Shown piece by piece: positions 7,724 through 16,692 of a stretch of DNA of 48,764 bases. A program made the translations under genes and the position numbers. The stretch is from assembly GCA_900550445.1 (NCBI GenBank), contig URSF01000016.1, positions 1-48,764 on the forward strand, written 5' to 3'. This stretch comes from an uncultured Rhodospirillaceae bacterium. Its GTDB lineage: Bacteria; Pseudomonadota; Alphaproteobacteria; CAAGCB01; CAG-977. The notes beneath the pieces were generated by a model. That model was not told where the DNA came from. It ran no database searches and worked only from the letters and a program-made list of their open reading frames with translations. Position 1 is the first letter of the stretch; every line of letters begins with the position of its first letter.

Positions 7724-9499
7724 ATGGATAAACTGACCGCGTTAAGAGAATGGATGCTGAAAAACGGTTTTTTCGGACTGTTGGTTCCGACCGCCGACGA
7801 ATATCAGGGCGAATACGTTGCCCCGTCGGCCAGACGCCTGGAATGGCTGACCGGATTTTCAGGATCGGCCGGAGAAGCCGTCATTTTGCTGGATCGGGCT
7901 TTTTTATTTGTCGACGGCCGCTATACCCTTCAAGCGCAAAAAGAAACGGACAACCAGCAGATAACCGTTATCCAAACGCCGGACGCCCGTGCGGGAGACT
8001 GGTTGCTGGCCGCTTTGCCCGCCGGAGCCCGCATCGGATACGATTCCTGGCTGCACACGCCGAATGAAATCAAAAAAATGGCGGCAGCCTGCGCTAAAAA
8101 CGGCGCGAAAATCGTTCCTCTGCCCTACAACCCGATTGACACGCTGTGGACGGACAAGCCCGTATCCGATACGGAACGCGCCGTTTTCCTGCCCGAACAG
8201 TACACAGGGCTGGACAGTACGGCCAAAATCGCCGAAATTACCTCAGCGCTCGGCATGGATCAGGACGACGCGCTGGTCTTTTCTTCGCCGGAATCAATCG
8301 CGTGGCTGCTAAATGTCCGCGGCCGGGATATTCCTTACGTCCCCATTGTTCAGTCTTTCGCAGTATTATATAAAAACGGAACCGTCGACTGGTTTGTCGA
8401 TCCCGCTAAAATAACGGATTATCTGCGTTTGCAGCTCAGCACGCTGGTGGAAATCAAATCGCCTGAACTGCTGGGTGTTATTTTGGACGCGCTCGGCATA
8501 CAAAAAGCGCGCGTACAGCTGGATATGGCTCTGTCCCCCGCATGGATTTACGAACGCCTGTCCGCCGCCGGCGCAACCGTTCACGCCAAAGAAGATCCCT
8601 GCCTGATCCGCAAAGCCTGTAAAAACATTACCGAACGCGACGGAGCAGTCAATGCCCATATCAAAGACGGCATTGCCATGTGCCGTTTCCTGCGCTGGTT
8701 TGATGAAGAAGCTCCCAAAGGCCGCCTGACGGAAATGGACGCGGTGCGCAAAATCGCCGAATTCCGTGCGGACAATCCGCTGTACCGCGGCGAAAGCTTT
8801 GCAACGATTGCGGCTTGCGGCAAAAACGCCGCCTATATTCATTATCACACGAACGAACAAAATAACGCGCCGATCAAAACGGACTCCATGTTTTTGATTG
8901 ACACGGGGGCGCAGTATCTGGACGGAACGACGGACATTACGCGGACAATCGCCGTCGGCAACGTTTCCGCTTTGGAAAAAAAGCGTTATACGCAAGTTTT
9001 AAAGGGCCACATTGCCATAGCAACGATAGCTTTTCCCGAAGGAACAACGGGATCGCAACTGGACATTTTGGCGCGCCAGTTTTTATGGCGCGACGGAGTG
9101 GATTACGCCCACGGAACGGGACACGGCGTCGGCAGCTATCTGAGCGTGCATGAAGGTCCGCAGAGAATTGCCCGCGGTTCCAGCCGGATCGCCCTGATGC
9201 CCGGCATGCTGATTTCCAATGAGCCCGGTTATTACAAGGCTGATGCTTTCGGAATCCGCCTGGAAAATGTCGTTATGGTGGAACCGCTGCCGCCGACGGA
9301 AGGATCTGAAATTAAAACGCTGGGACTTTCAACGCTCAGCCTGGCACCGTTTGACAGACGCCTGATTGATAAAGCGCAGTTAACGCCGCGCGAAAAAGTC
9401 TGGCTGGACGGCTATCATGCCCGTATCCGCCGGATTATTTCGCCGCTGGTCGATCCGCAGACAGCCCAATGGCTGGCAGAAGCCTGTGCGCCGCTGTAG
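7724..9499 (+). CDS. pepP: Xaa-Pro aminopeptidase, long (XPNPEP-type) M24B metallopeptidase
   Basis: 591 residues, matching the three-domain form found in eukaryotes and alphaproteobacteria rather than the 440-residue E. coli PepP. It removes an N-terminal residue preceding proline. Two creatinase-like N-terminal domains (about 1-320) precede the pita-bread catalytic domain. All five dinuclear metal ligands are present by comparison with the human enzyme: D393 and D404 (DTGAQYLDGTTDITRT), H467 (HGTGHGVGSYL), E500 (SNEPGYY) and E514 (RLENVV). AAGGA precedes the ATG. It lies 17 bases after prmA and 9 before trkH, in one probable operon. Cytoplasmic; no signal peptide. Confidence 0.93.
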   Translation: MDKLTALREWMLKNGFFGLLVPTADEYQGEYVAPSARRLEWLTGFSGSAGEAVILLDRAFLFVDGRYTLQAQKETDNQQITVIQTPDARAGDWLLAALPAGARIGYDSWLHTPNEIKKMAAACAKNGAKIVPLPYNPIDTLWTDKPVSDTERAVFLPEQYTGLDSTAKIAEITSALGMDQDDALVFSSPESIAWLLNVRGRDIPYVPIVQSFAVLYKNGTVDWFVDPAKITDYLRLQLSTLVEIKSPELLGVILDALGIQKARVQLDMALSPAWIYERLSAAGATVHAKEDPCLIRKACKNITERDGAVNAHIKDGIAMCRFLRWFDEEAPKGRLTEMDAVRKIAEFRADNPLYRGESFATIAACGKNAAYIHYHTNEQNNAPIKTDSMFLIDTGAQYLDGTTDITRTIAVGNVSALEKKRYTQVLKGHIAIATIAFPEGTTGSQLDILARQFLWRDGVDYAHGTGHGVGSYLSVHEGPQRIARGSSRIALMPGMLISNEPGYYKADAFGIRLENVVMVEPLPPTEGSEIKTLGLSTLSLAPFDRRLIDKAQLTPREKVWLDGYHARIRRIISPLVDPQTAQWLAEACAPL

Positions 9500-9508
9500 G
9501 AATTTTTC

Positions 9509-10984
9509 ATGAGAGCTGGAATTACTTTTTTTGTTTCCGGTTGTATTTTAATCGTCTTCGGAACAACAATGATTATTCCGGGGATACTTGATTTTTCGGA
9601 CGGGAATACCGCTTCGGCCCGTTCATTCTGGCAGGCTGCCGGCGTAACGTTTTTTTTCGGCGTTTTGTTTGTCGCGACTTTTTACGATAAATACGAAAAA
9701 CTGACCGTCCGGGAAATGTATCTGACAACATCGCTGGTCTGGTTGCTGGTTTGTTCATTTTCAGCGCTGCCGTTTTTCTTTGCTCCCCGGCCTTTAAGTT
9801 ATACGGATTCTTTTTTTGAAGCCATGTCCGGCCTGACCACCATGGGCGCGACGGTTATCCGGGATTTATCCGTTCAATCGCGAGGCATTTTATTATGGCG
9901 TGCCATGCTGCAATGGTTTGGCGGCGTCGGAATTATCGTTATTGCACTGGGGATTTTGCCGCTGCTCAGAATTGGCGGCATGCAGTTATACGCGACGGAA
10001 TCTTCGGATAAATCCGACAAAACGCTGCCCAAGACATCGCAGGTCATCGGTACAATCATGATTGTTTACACAATTCTGACGGCTTTGTGCACATTGTTGT
10101 TGTATTTTTCGGAATTGGGCATTTTTGAAGCTCTGGCTTTCAGCATGGCGACAATTCCGACCGGCGGATTTGCCCCTAGAAATTCTTCGGCGATGGAATT
10201 ATCCGTTCTGTCACAGTGGATTTTGATCGTCTTTATGTTCGTCAGCGGCATGCCTTTGCTGGTTTCATATTTCCTGTTCAAAAAAAACTGGCAGCATGTA
10301 CGAAACGACATGCAGATCAGAACATACACCTGTTTCTTTTTATTCAGCGTTTTTATTTTATCACTTTACCTGGTTATAAAATGCGATATTTCTTTATTCG
10401 ACAGCATACGATATGCGGCGTTTAATTTTATTTCAGTTGTCACTTCATCGGGATTTGTCAACAGCGATATTGAATCCTGGGGAAATTTTGCCGTTATGTT
10501 TTTTACATTTTTACTGCCGATCGGAGCGTGCAGCGGATCAACGTCCGGCGGAATTAAAGTATTCCGGTTCAATATTATGTATTTATCGTCAATGCAGTAT
10601 CTGCGGCGCAAAATTCTGCCTCACGGCATATTCATTGCCAAATACAACGGTAAACCGCTGACAGAAGAAATTTCTTCCGGCGTATTTGTGTTCGTAGTGA
10701 TTTTTTTATTGTCATTCTTAACTTCTGTTTTACTGTTGTCGTTAATCGGATTGGATTTTATCACGGCAATCAGCGCTTCATTGTCCAGCTTGGGTAATAC
10801 GGGCGTAGCATTCGGCCCTGTCATCGGATCACAAGGCAGCTTTGCCAACCTGCCTGACTGTGTAAAATGGATTTTGTCCGGCAATATGATGCTGGGCCGT
10901 CTGGAATATATGACCGTTTTTGTACTGCTGCTGCCTTTGGCCTGGCGCAAAGAAAAGAAATCAATCAGCTCAACGGCGTTTTAA
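9509..10984 (+). CDS. trkH: TrkH-family potassium uptake channel subunit
   Basis: 491 residues with about ten membrane helices, the normal TrkH length. The four P-loop selectivity regions are recognisable: GLTTMGATVI (near 107), ATIPTGGFAPRNS, VVTSSGFVNSD and SSLGNTGVAFGP. K+ transport by this family needs a cytoplasmic NAD/ATP-binding TrkA ring; no trkA is in this window, so it must be elsewhere. The gene is the last of the helicase-prmA-pepP run. Its 3' end overlaps the convergent minus-strand gene by 20 bases (10965-10984), and I see no terminator between them. Confidence 0.93.
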   Translation: MRAGITFFVSGCILIVFGTTMIIPGILDFSDGNTASARSFWQAAGVTFFFGVLFVATFYDKYEKLTVREMYLTTSLVWLLVCSFSALPFFFAPRPLSYTDSFFEAMSGLTTMGATVIRDLSVQSRGILLWRAMLQWFGGVGIIVIALGILPLLRIGGMQLYATESSDKSDKTLPKTSQVIGTIMIVYTILTALCTLLLYFSELGIFEALAFSMATIPTGGFAPRNSSAMELSVLSQWILIVFMFVSGMPLLVSYFLFKKNWQHVRNDMQIRTYTCFFLFSVFILSLYLVIKCDISLFDSIRYAAFNFISVVTSSGFVNSDIESWGNFAVMFFTFLLPIGACSGSTSGGIKVFRFNIMYLSSMQYLRRKILPHGIFIAKYNGKPLTEEISSGVFVFVVIFLLSFLTSVLLLSLIGLDFITAISASLSSLGNTGVAFGPVIGSQGSFANLPDCVKWILSGNMMLGRLEYMTVFVLLLPLAWRKEKKSISSTAF

Positions 10985-11546
10985 CATCACCGGGACCGGA
11001 CGCCGCAGCTGCAGAAGCGGCGGGCGGCGGAGGAATTATATTCTTGCGCCCCGGAAGTACTGCCGTTTTTGCATCGCTTCCCTCAATGACTTCTTCCCCC
11101 CATTTGGCAACCAGCTTTGTTTGCAATTCACGCAGATGAACGACACGGCGCTGATCGCTCATTTCCAGAAAACTTAAAACGACAGGCGGAATACAGCGAT
11201 AGAAAATCCAGCCGACAGCGGCCGCCAGATAAATAATAATAAAAGAAACATGGCCTAAAAATAAATTAATAGCCCCGTCCAGCGTGTTGCTGCCGAACCA
11301 CAGTTTGAACAGAAACGGCAGAGAACCGGCAAAGTTCAACCCGCCGACACACAACCATTTATACTTAAATTTTGCTTTTGAACTGGTATCTATAATCAAC
11401 GCAATAAACGTCGGCAACATGCTGAGGAATAAAAAAACCACCGTTGGCAACATTAAAAACAGCATTGGCAATAAAATCAGGAAAGACAATCCTGATGTCA
11501 GAAAAGAATCTTTCAACTTTTTTCTTTTTTTTCCGTTTTCCTTCAT
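10965..11546 (-). CDS. Unknown membrane protein, partner of the upstream pseudokinase
   Basis: 193 residues. A basic N-terminus (KENGKKRKKLKD) is followed by one long or two close hydrophobic helices (about 17-52) and two more membrane segments (about 68-88 and 95-125). The C-terminal tail is cytoplasmic-looking and ends in a Pro/Ala-rich stretch (IIPPPPAASAAAASGPG). I do not recognise a family. It starts 4 bases after the stop of the kinase-like gene, so the two are co-transcribed and probably act at the membrane together. Its last 20 bases overlap the trkH 3' end on the other strand. Confidence 0.75.
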   Translation of the reverse strand: MKENGKKRKKLKDSFLTSGLSFLILLPMLFLMLPTVVFLFLSMLPTFIALIIDTSSKAKFKYKWLCVGGLNFAGSLPFLFKLWFGSNTLDGAINLFLGHVSFIIIYLAAAVGWIFYRCIPPVVLSFLEMSDQRRVVHLRELQTKLVAKWGEEVIEGSDAKTAVLPGRKNIIPPPPAASAAAASGPGDVKTPLS

Positions 11547-11550
11547 CGGG

Positions 11551-13608
11551 TTATCTCCGCAAAAACTGAGCCAACAGCAACAGGAACATTGTCAGTACGG
11601 CAATGCCGAAAGAAATAACGGCAGCGATCTGATGCCCCAGCATCAACCCTTCCTGTTCGCGTTTTTCCCTGTTACCGTCCAGAAATTCGATTTCTTCGGA
11701 CAATTTGGCGTATTCTTTTTTAGCCTGCTCAAAATAACTCATATCCATCAGGCGTTCCTGTTTGTCGTCCAGAAACGTATAAATATCGGGCAAAGATCCT
11801 TTGCGGATAAACTTTGGCAGATTTTTTTCCAGCTGCTGACGTTTTTCCAAACTGTGATAACTGTTGATAATCGGTGACAGCAGCCCCCCGATCCAGCTGC
11901 AGAAAGCATACAGCTTTTCCGGTCCGAACGTCTGCTGCAAAGAAGCAAAAATATTCAACATTCCCTGAATTGAAACATTTTCCTTTGGCGAATTCAGCAA
12001 AGCAATCTGATCAGACAGTTTCATTCCAAACTTTACGGCAATAAAAGCTGCGATATGCCTGTCAATCGGTTCCGTTTTCGGGCCGGCTTTTTTAGCGACC
12101 TCTTCCAATGCAGGCATCAGATCTTTGATATCGTCCACATAATCTTTGATTACCAAAGGACTCTGGCAGGGCATTCCGTCGTTTAAATCATAGAGCAGCC
12201 GTTCTACCCCCATTCCCAGTTCGGGTTTTTGCAAAATAATCTGCATGCTTTTCACTTGCTGTTCGGCCACTCTGTCGCGATGAAATTCATGCCAGCTTTC
12301 CAAATACCCGGTGGCAACCAACCCGATTAAAACCTTAATCATTCTTTCGTCGGCCACATACGTCGCCATCATCTGTCCCAAAGCGTCCGGCATAAATGCA
12401 CATTCACGCACCCGCAACGGCGCGGACGGATCCAGCAGCATACACGTTCTGGCGACAAAAAAATCGTCTTGTTTTTCTTTGGTTGAAAAACGCACCAAAG
12501 CCATATCGATTGATTTTTCAATCGCATTGGCCGTTTCCTTATCGTCAAACCCGCGGATCAGCCAAGTTTGCAGCTTTTCCGACCGAATTGCCTCTGCAGC
12601 CAGATCCCAGTTTTTGGAAAAAGCATACGCCAATGTCCGATAGGAAAAATATTCAACATTATTAAACAAAAACGGCCGCTGAGACGCCTTTATCGCTTTA
12701 GCCTGTACCGGCGTCAACCGCCGCCCGTCGGCCCACAACTGCGTGGAAGAAATATCCCAGCGCTGTGAAACATTGTCGGCCAACAACCCGCGCAGCAATT
12801 CAATCAATCCTAAAGACACCCGTTCTTCGCCGATCAGCGTCGCATACGACCCTTTGTAAATTTTCAATTCCAGCAATTCATCGGCAGACAAACTTTCAAC
12901 CGGATTATATCCCAGCCCCAGACAAATCAACGCTGCGCCGAAAGCGTACAGATCGTCCGACGTCGTTCCGTCCCCCCGTCCGGCGGGGGAACACATGGAA
13001 GATTCAATCGTTTCAAATGTCGGCGGCTGGTCAAACCCCGGCGGCGAAGAAATGCAATCCCCCCAGACAACCTTTGTTTTTTCCGCGTCCAGATAAAATA
13101 AATTGTCCGGCCTGATTTCCCTGTGCGTCAACCCGCGCAAAGACAAATTATTAATCCCCATCAGCAGCGGCCGGATCCAGCGTGAAATTTTTTCCGCTTC
13201 TTCTTCGGGCAGAATTTTGTCATATGTTTTTGAATGAACGACGCGCCCGCCCAAAGGCATTTCATACAACAAAATCATCGTTTTGCGCCCGATCGGCTGC
13301 CACGGAGCCACCCCGGCGTCCACCAAAGGCAGTACACCTTCCATTTTCAATCCGGTTCTTGCCTTGATATGATCTTTTCTGACGGGTAATTCGGGTTTGC
13401 AGACCAAAGCGAAAATTTTATGATCCGGGGAAGAGATTTCTTCCGCCTGATACGCTTTGGCATTTGGCATATCCATTAAAGGCAAAGGCAGATCAGGGTA
13501 TACCCTGAATTTACCTTTGACAACCGTGAACGCCCCTTTGCGCGACAAATAAGACCCAAACGGCGCACCTGACTGAACCTGCGTTTTTATTGTATTCTTT
13601 TCGGTCAT
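11551..13608 (-). CDS. Membrane-anchored protein kinase-like protein, probable pseudokinase
   Basis: 685 residues from the chosen start. The N-terminal 290 or so residues have a protein-kinase fold: a candidate ATP lysine in FALVCKPELPVR (about residue 71), catalytic loop THREIRPDNLFY (H162, E164, N169) and metal loop WGDCISSPPG (D184). The canonical HRD aspartate is replaced by glutamate and DFG reads GDC, so phosphotransfer is doubtful although the loop asparagine and metal aspartate remain. A middle region of about 340 residues looks helical. A C-terminal coiled segment leads to one membrane anchor (about 660-682). I chose ATG 13608 (MTEKN) because AGAAGG lies at a proper distance; 13611 and 13635 are alternatives. 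It resembles kinase-like proteins annotated in other alphaproteobacteria, whose role I do not know. Downstream partner: the 193-residue membrane protein. Confidence 0.8.
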   Translation of the reverse strand: MTEKNTIKTQVQSGAPFGSYLSRKGAFTVVKGKFRVYPDLPLPLMDMPNAKAYQAEEISSPDHKIFALVCKPELPVRKDHIKARTGLKMEGVLPLVDAGVAPWQPIGRKTMILLYEMPLGGRVVHSKTYDKILPEEEAEKISRWIRPLLMGINNLSLRGLTHREIRPDNLFYLDAEKTKVVWGDCISSPPGFDQPPTFETIESSMCSPAGRGDGTTSDDLYAFGAALICLGLGYNPVESLSADELLELKIYKGSYATLIGEERVSLGLIELLRGLLADNVSQRWDISSTQLWADGRRLTPVQAKAIKASQRPFLFNNVEYFSYRTLAYAFSKNWDLAAEAIRSEKLQTWLIRGFDDKETANAIEKSIDMALVRFSTKEKQDDFFVARTCMLLDPSAPLRVRECAFMPDALGQMMATYVADERMIKVLIGLVATGYLESWHEFHRDRVAEQQVKSMQIILQKPELGMGVERLLYDLNDGMPCQSPLVIKDYVDDIKDLMPALEEVAKKAGPKTEPIDRHIAAFIAVKFGMKLSDQIALLNSPKENVSIQGMLNIFASLQQTFGPEKLYAFCSWIGGLLSPIINSYHSLEKRQQLEKNLPKFIRKGSLPDIYTFLDDKQERLMDMSYFEQAKKEYAKLSEEIEFLDGNREKREQEGLMLGHQIAAVISFGIAVLTMFLLLLAQFLRR

Positions 13609-13625
13609 CATTTCCTTCTGGCCAT

Positions 13626-13661
13626 AAAAAAACAAAGGGGAAAAGCATTCTGCTTATCCCC
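13626..13661 (-). terminator. Terminator after purA, directly upstream of the kinase-like gene
   Basis: On the minus strand GGGGATAAGC, loop AGAAT, GCTTTTCCCC (13637-13661), then TTTGTTTTTTT. It ends 9 bases before the ribosome-binding site of the kinase-like gene (13612-13617), so any transcript of that gene from purA must read through it. It is therefore a candidate attenuator. Confidence 0.85.
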
Positions 13662-13699
13662 CTATTTTACATGATTTGCATCAAATAAAAAGTTTTTTA

Positions 13700-14989
13700 T
13701 TATTTTTCATACGGATCATAACGAACAATCGTGTCTTCGCGTTCCGGACTGGTTGAAATCATGCCGATTTTCACACCCAGCAGTTCTTCCAGTCTGGCAA
13801 TATATTTTTTCGCGTTTTCCGGCAGTTTATCGTATTCCCGCACGCCGTAAGTCGACGATTTCCACCCCGGCAGCGTTTCATAAACCGGTTTTACGCCTGC
13901 CTGCGCGTTCATCTGCATCGGGTAATAATCCAGTTTCTGTCCGTTATATTCATATCCGACGCAGACTTTGATTTCATCAAACTGATCCAGAATATCCAAC
14001 TTCATCACCGCCAGATTCTGCACGCCGTTGACAATAATCGCCTGACGCACCAACACTGCGTCAAACCAACCGCAGCGGCGCGGACGCCCGGTGACCGTCC
14101 CGAATTCGCGGCCGACTTCGCGGATACGATCGCCGTCTTCGTCGAACAATTCCGTCGGGAAAGGCCCTGATCCCACGCGCGTTGTATAAGCTTTGACAAC
14201 ACCGATCACTTTGTCGATATCTTTCATGCCGACGCCTGATCCGACAGCCGCCTGGCCAGCGATTGTATTTGAAGACGTCACAAACGGATACGTTCCGAAA
14301 TCATTGTCCAGCATGGTTGCCTGCGCCCCTTCAAACAACAGGGTTTTACCGTTTTGAACCTGTTCGGACAAAACTTTCCATGCCGGCACGGCAAACGGCA
14401 AAATGAACCCGGCAATTTCATCAAGCTGACGCATCAAATCGGCTTTGTCGATTTCCGGTTGCCCCCAGCCTTTGCGTAAAGCATTATGAAACGACAGCAG
14501 CATATCCACTTTCTGCGGCAAAGTTTCCTTTTCGGCCAGGTCGCCGACGCGAATTGCACGGCGGGCAACTTTATCCTGATATGCCGGCCCGATCCCGCGC
14601 CCCGTCGTACCGATTTTTCCTTTTCCGGCAGCGGCTTCGCTCATCTGATCCAATTCGCGGTGCAGCGGCAGAATCAATGTCGCCTGATCCGAAATTTTTA
14701 AAATATCGGGCGTAACCGTTGTCCCCAAAGCGCTGACGCGGCCGATTTCGTCGCGCAACGCCCACGGATCAACAACAACGCCGTTGCCGACGACCGACAT
14801 TTTTCCGCGGACAATGCCCGACGGCAACAAAGACAGCTTATAGGTCACCCCGTCAACCACCAACGTATGCCCGGCGTTGTTTCCGCCCTGGAAACGAACG
14901 ACGACGTCGGCTTTTTCGCTCATCAGATCGACAATTTTTCCTTTGCCTTCATCGCCCCACTGAGCGCCGATGATTACGATATTGGTCAT
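13700..14989 (-). CDS. purA: Adenylosuccinate synthetase
   Basis: 429 residues, the bacterial standard. It joins IMP and aspartate with GTP to give adenylosuccinate, the first committed step to AMP. The N-terminal GTP loop AQWGDEGKGKIVD contains the catalytic aspartate D13, and NNAGHTLVV contains H41. Also visible are GTTGRGIGPAYQDK and the IMP-binding VGSGPFPTE region. A strong AAGGAG site precedes the ATG. It follows hisZ by 26 bases, a pairing common in alphaproteobacteria. A clear terminator follows. Confidence 0.97.
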   Translation of the reverse strand: MTNIVIIGAQWGDEGKGKIVDLMSEKADVVVRFQGGNNAGHTLVVDGVTYKLSLLPSGIVRGKMSVVGNGVVVDPWALRDEIGRVSALGTTVTPDILKISDQATLILPLHRELDQMSEAAAGKGKIGTTGRGIGPAYQDKVARRAIRVGDLAEKETLPQKVDMLLSFHNALRKGWGQPEIDKADLMRQLDEIAGFILPFAVPAWKVLSEQVQNGKTLLFEGAQATMLDNDFGTYPFVTSSNTIAGQAAVGSGVGMKDIDKVIGVVKAYTTRVGSGPFPTELFDEDGDRIREVGREFGTVTGRPRRCGWFDAVLVRQAIIVNGVQNLAVMKLDILDQFDEIKVCVGYEYNGQKLDYYPMQMNAQAGVKPVYETLPGWKSSTYGVREYDKLPENAKKYIARLEELLGVKIGMISTSPEREDTIVRYDPYEK

Positions 14990-15015
14990 ATTTTCTGCTC
15001 CTTAAAAAAATTAAG

Positions 15016-16212
15016 CTAAAGCGGCTGCACCCGGCCGCCCGTGTAAATACAGCTGCATTGCAGCCGCCGTGCCTCTTCGCGCCCGCCGGGCCTGACCCCG
15101 CAGACGGTAATATATCCTTTAGCGCGCAAATCCGCCGTTTTCGAAAAAGAAACGTCAACAGGAACATAAACGCGCGTCTTGGTTTCTTTCTTTTCCAAAA
15201 CGGCCAAAATATCCGCCATAAACAACGTCACACCGGCCGCCGGTTCGGACAACGCGCCGTCAATGCCGGCGATATAACGTCCTCCGCGTCCCAGTTCATG
15301 CCCGCTTTGTTTGGAAAAAATTGAAAAACCGACGCCGCAGTGATATTCAAATCCGCGGTTTTCCAAAACATCGGCAGTCAAAGAGAGATTTTGTTTTTCT
15401 GTTTTCAGCAAAGCGGCCACTTCCGCCAGCCGGGCGCGTTCCGCCGCCGCTTCGTCAGGCAAAGGCAGAGGCCGCAGAATTTCCAGCACGCGGTCACAAT
15501 CGCCGAAAGCCTGAAACAAAGAAACAAAGACAGACTTTGCGGCGCGCGCTTTGCCGTTCGTCGATTCCAAAACGGCCAAAGCAGCGGCGAAATCTTTTTG
15601 ATTCAGACACGCCGACATTTTTTCCCGATCGTCTCTGTCAATGCCGTACGCCGCGCACAGCGCCGGAAACAAAGTCGGCAGATTTAAATCGAAGACGAAC
15701 GACGGCACTCCCAGCTTTTCCAATGTTTCAGCCGCCAGCAGAATAATTTCGGCATCGGCTTTGGCGCAGTCGGCCCCGATCAGTTCCGCCCCGACCTGCA
15801 GGATCTGTCGCGCAGGATCCAGCTGAGTCGGAAACATACGCACGACATGACCCGCATAGGCCAGACGCAGCGGCCGGGGTTCGTTTTGCAGGCGCGTTGC
15901 CGCAATCCGGCTGATCTGCGGCGTCATATCGGCACGCAGTCCCATAATTTTGCCGGATACCGCGTCCGTTACACGGAACGTCTGCGTTGACAAGTCATTA
16001 TATTTTTCGGACAGCAGGGTTTCTTCAAATTCCAAAAGCGGCGGCGCGACACGCTGGTAACCGCAGCTTTGGAAAACGCCCGTCGCTTTTTCGACAGCTT
16101 CGGCCTCGGCGTCGACAAAGGGAGGCAGAACGTCCGTCATTCCAACGGGCAACAGCCCGCAGCAGGCAGATTTTTTCATTTTAAAATCAGATCCGTCGGT
16201 TAAAACACACAT
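15016..16212 (-). CDS. hisZ: ATP phosphoribosyltransferase regulatory subunit
   Basis: 398 residues of histidyl-tRNA-synthetase-like fold without the C-terminal anticodon-binding domain, as expected for HisZ. It binds the short form of HisG and makes the first step of histidine synthesis active and feedback-regulated. Class II synthetase-like motifs are visible: PPLLEFEETLL, the motif 2 region MGLRADMTPQISRIAATRL and motif 3 ELGRGGRYIAGI. HisZ implies a short HisG elsewhere; hisG is not in this window. ATG 16212 follows AAGG at about ten bases; an internal ATG (MKKSAC) has no binding site. HisS is the main alternative, but the length and purA neighbour favour HisZ. Confidence 0.88.
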   Translation of the reverse strand: MCVLTDGSDFKMKKSACCGLLPVGMTDVLPPFVDAEAEAVEKATGVFQSCGYQRVAPPLLEFEETLLSEKYNDLSTQTFRVTDAVSGKIMGLRADMTPQISRIAATRLQNEPRPLRLAYAGHVVRMFPTQLDPARQILQVGAELIGADCAKADAEIILLAAETLEKLGVPSFVFDLNLPTLFPALCAAYGIDRDDREKMSACLNQKDFAAALAVLESTNGKARAAKSVFVSLFQAFGDCDRVLEILRPLPLPDEAAAERARLAEVAALLKTEKQNLSLTADVLENRGFEYHCGVGFSIFSKQSGHELGRGGRYIAGIDGALSEPAAGVTLFMADILAVLEKKETKTRVYVPVDVSFSKTADLRAKGYITVCGVRPGGREEARRLQCSCIYTGGRVQPL

Positions 16213-16253
16213 TTTGTTTTACCTTGAATCCGTTTTAAAAGAAACAAAAAAAA

Positions 16254-16610
16254 TTATCCTTTCTTTTTTGGCTTTCTTTTATAGCCGGATTCTTTCCAGT
16301 GAACGGAAGCGCGGTAAGCGTCTTCCAGCCGGCGGGCATAAGAATCCGTTTCGATATTCAGCAAAAAATCATAAATACCGTTAGCCACGTCTTCGACCAT
16401 CATTTCGCGTTCATGATAAGAAACGCGGCAAGTCTGACACCAGATCATCTGATGCCCTTCGGCGTCCGTAATGAAGACGTCGGTATAATCGCCTGTTTTT
16501 GAAACAGGATTGTCACCGTTATGCAAAGGCAGTTTAAAATGTTCGTTTAAACATAAAAAAGCAAGGGCTTTGGCCATTTTCTTTGCAACAAGCCGTTCAT
16601 TGACAGACAT
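16254..16610 (-). CDS. Small conserved-looking protein of unknown function
   Basis: 118 residues, soluble. It has an N-terminal helix (RLVAKKMAKALAFLCLNEHF), a segment DYTDVFITDAEGHQMIWCQTCRV with a Cys-x-x-Cys pair, an acidic helix and a basic tail ending KRKPKKKG. The ALAFLC...GDYTDV pattern reminds me of small uncharacterised alphaproteobacterial proteins, but I cannot name a family. AAGGAG precedes ATG 16610. It sits 43 bases upstream of hisZ and 131 bases downstream of the Fic-MerR gene, behind its own candidate promoter with a dyad in the spacer. It may be a target of that regulator; this is inference. Confidence 0.7.
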   Translation of the reverse strand: MSVNERLVAKKMAKALAFLCLNEHFKLPLHNGDNPVSKTGDYTDVFITDAEGHQMIWCQTCRVSYHEREMMVEDVANGIYDFLLNIETDSYARRLEDAYRASVHWKESGYKRKPKKKG

Positions 16611-16639
16611 GCAATTCTCCTTAAGTCTTACCGTTTAAT

Positions 16640-16668
16640 CCGATAACACTGTACTACAGAAACATCAA
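16640..16668 (-). promoter_or_regulatory. Candidate promoter with spacer dyad upstream of the 118-aa gene
   Basis: On the minus strand TTGATG (16663-16668), a 17-base spacer and TATCGG (16640-16645). The spacer holds a perfect dyad CTGTA-C-TACAG (16649-16659). MerR regulators typically bind dyads in promoter spacers, though usually with 19-20-base spacers. The -10 match is weak. Confidence 0.35.
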
Positions 16669-16692
16669 AAAACGATATTCCGACATTAGGCG

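Noticed and set aside
13609..13635. Start of the kinase-like gene at 13635 (MFFYGQKEMM).
   Set aside because: The ribosome-binding site AGAAGG lies inside this stretch, directly before ATG 13608, and the longer start would overlap the terminator's U-tract.
15058..15746. Plus-strand frames opposite hisZ (88 to 141 residues).
   Set aside because: They have Arg/Gln-rich shadow composition and no start signals, and lie fully inside hisZ.
16254..16275. A6/T6 hairpin at the end of the 118-aa gene as a terminator.
   Set aside because: An AU-only stem with almost no GC would be very weak; hisZ follows at once and likely needs this transcript.
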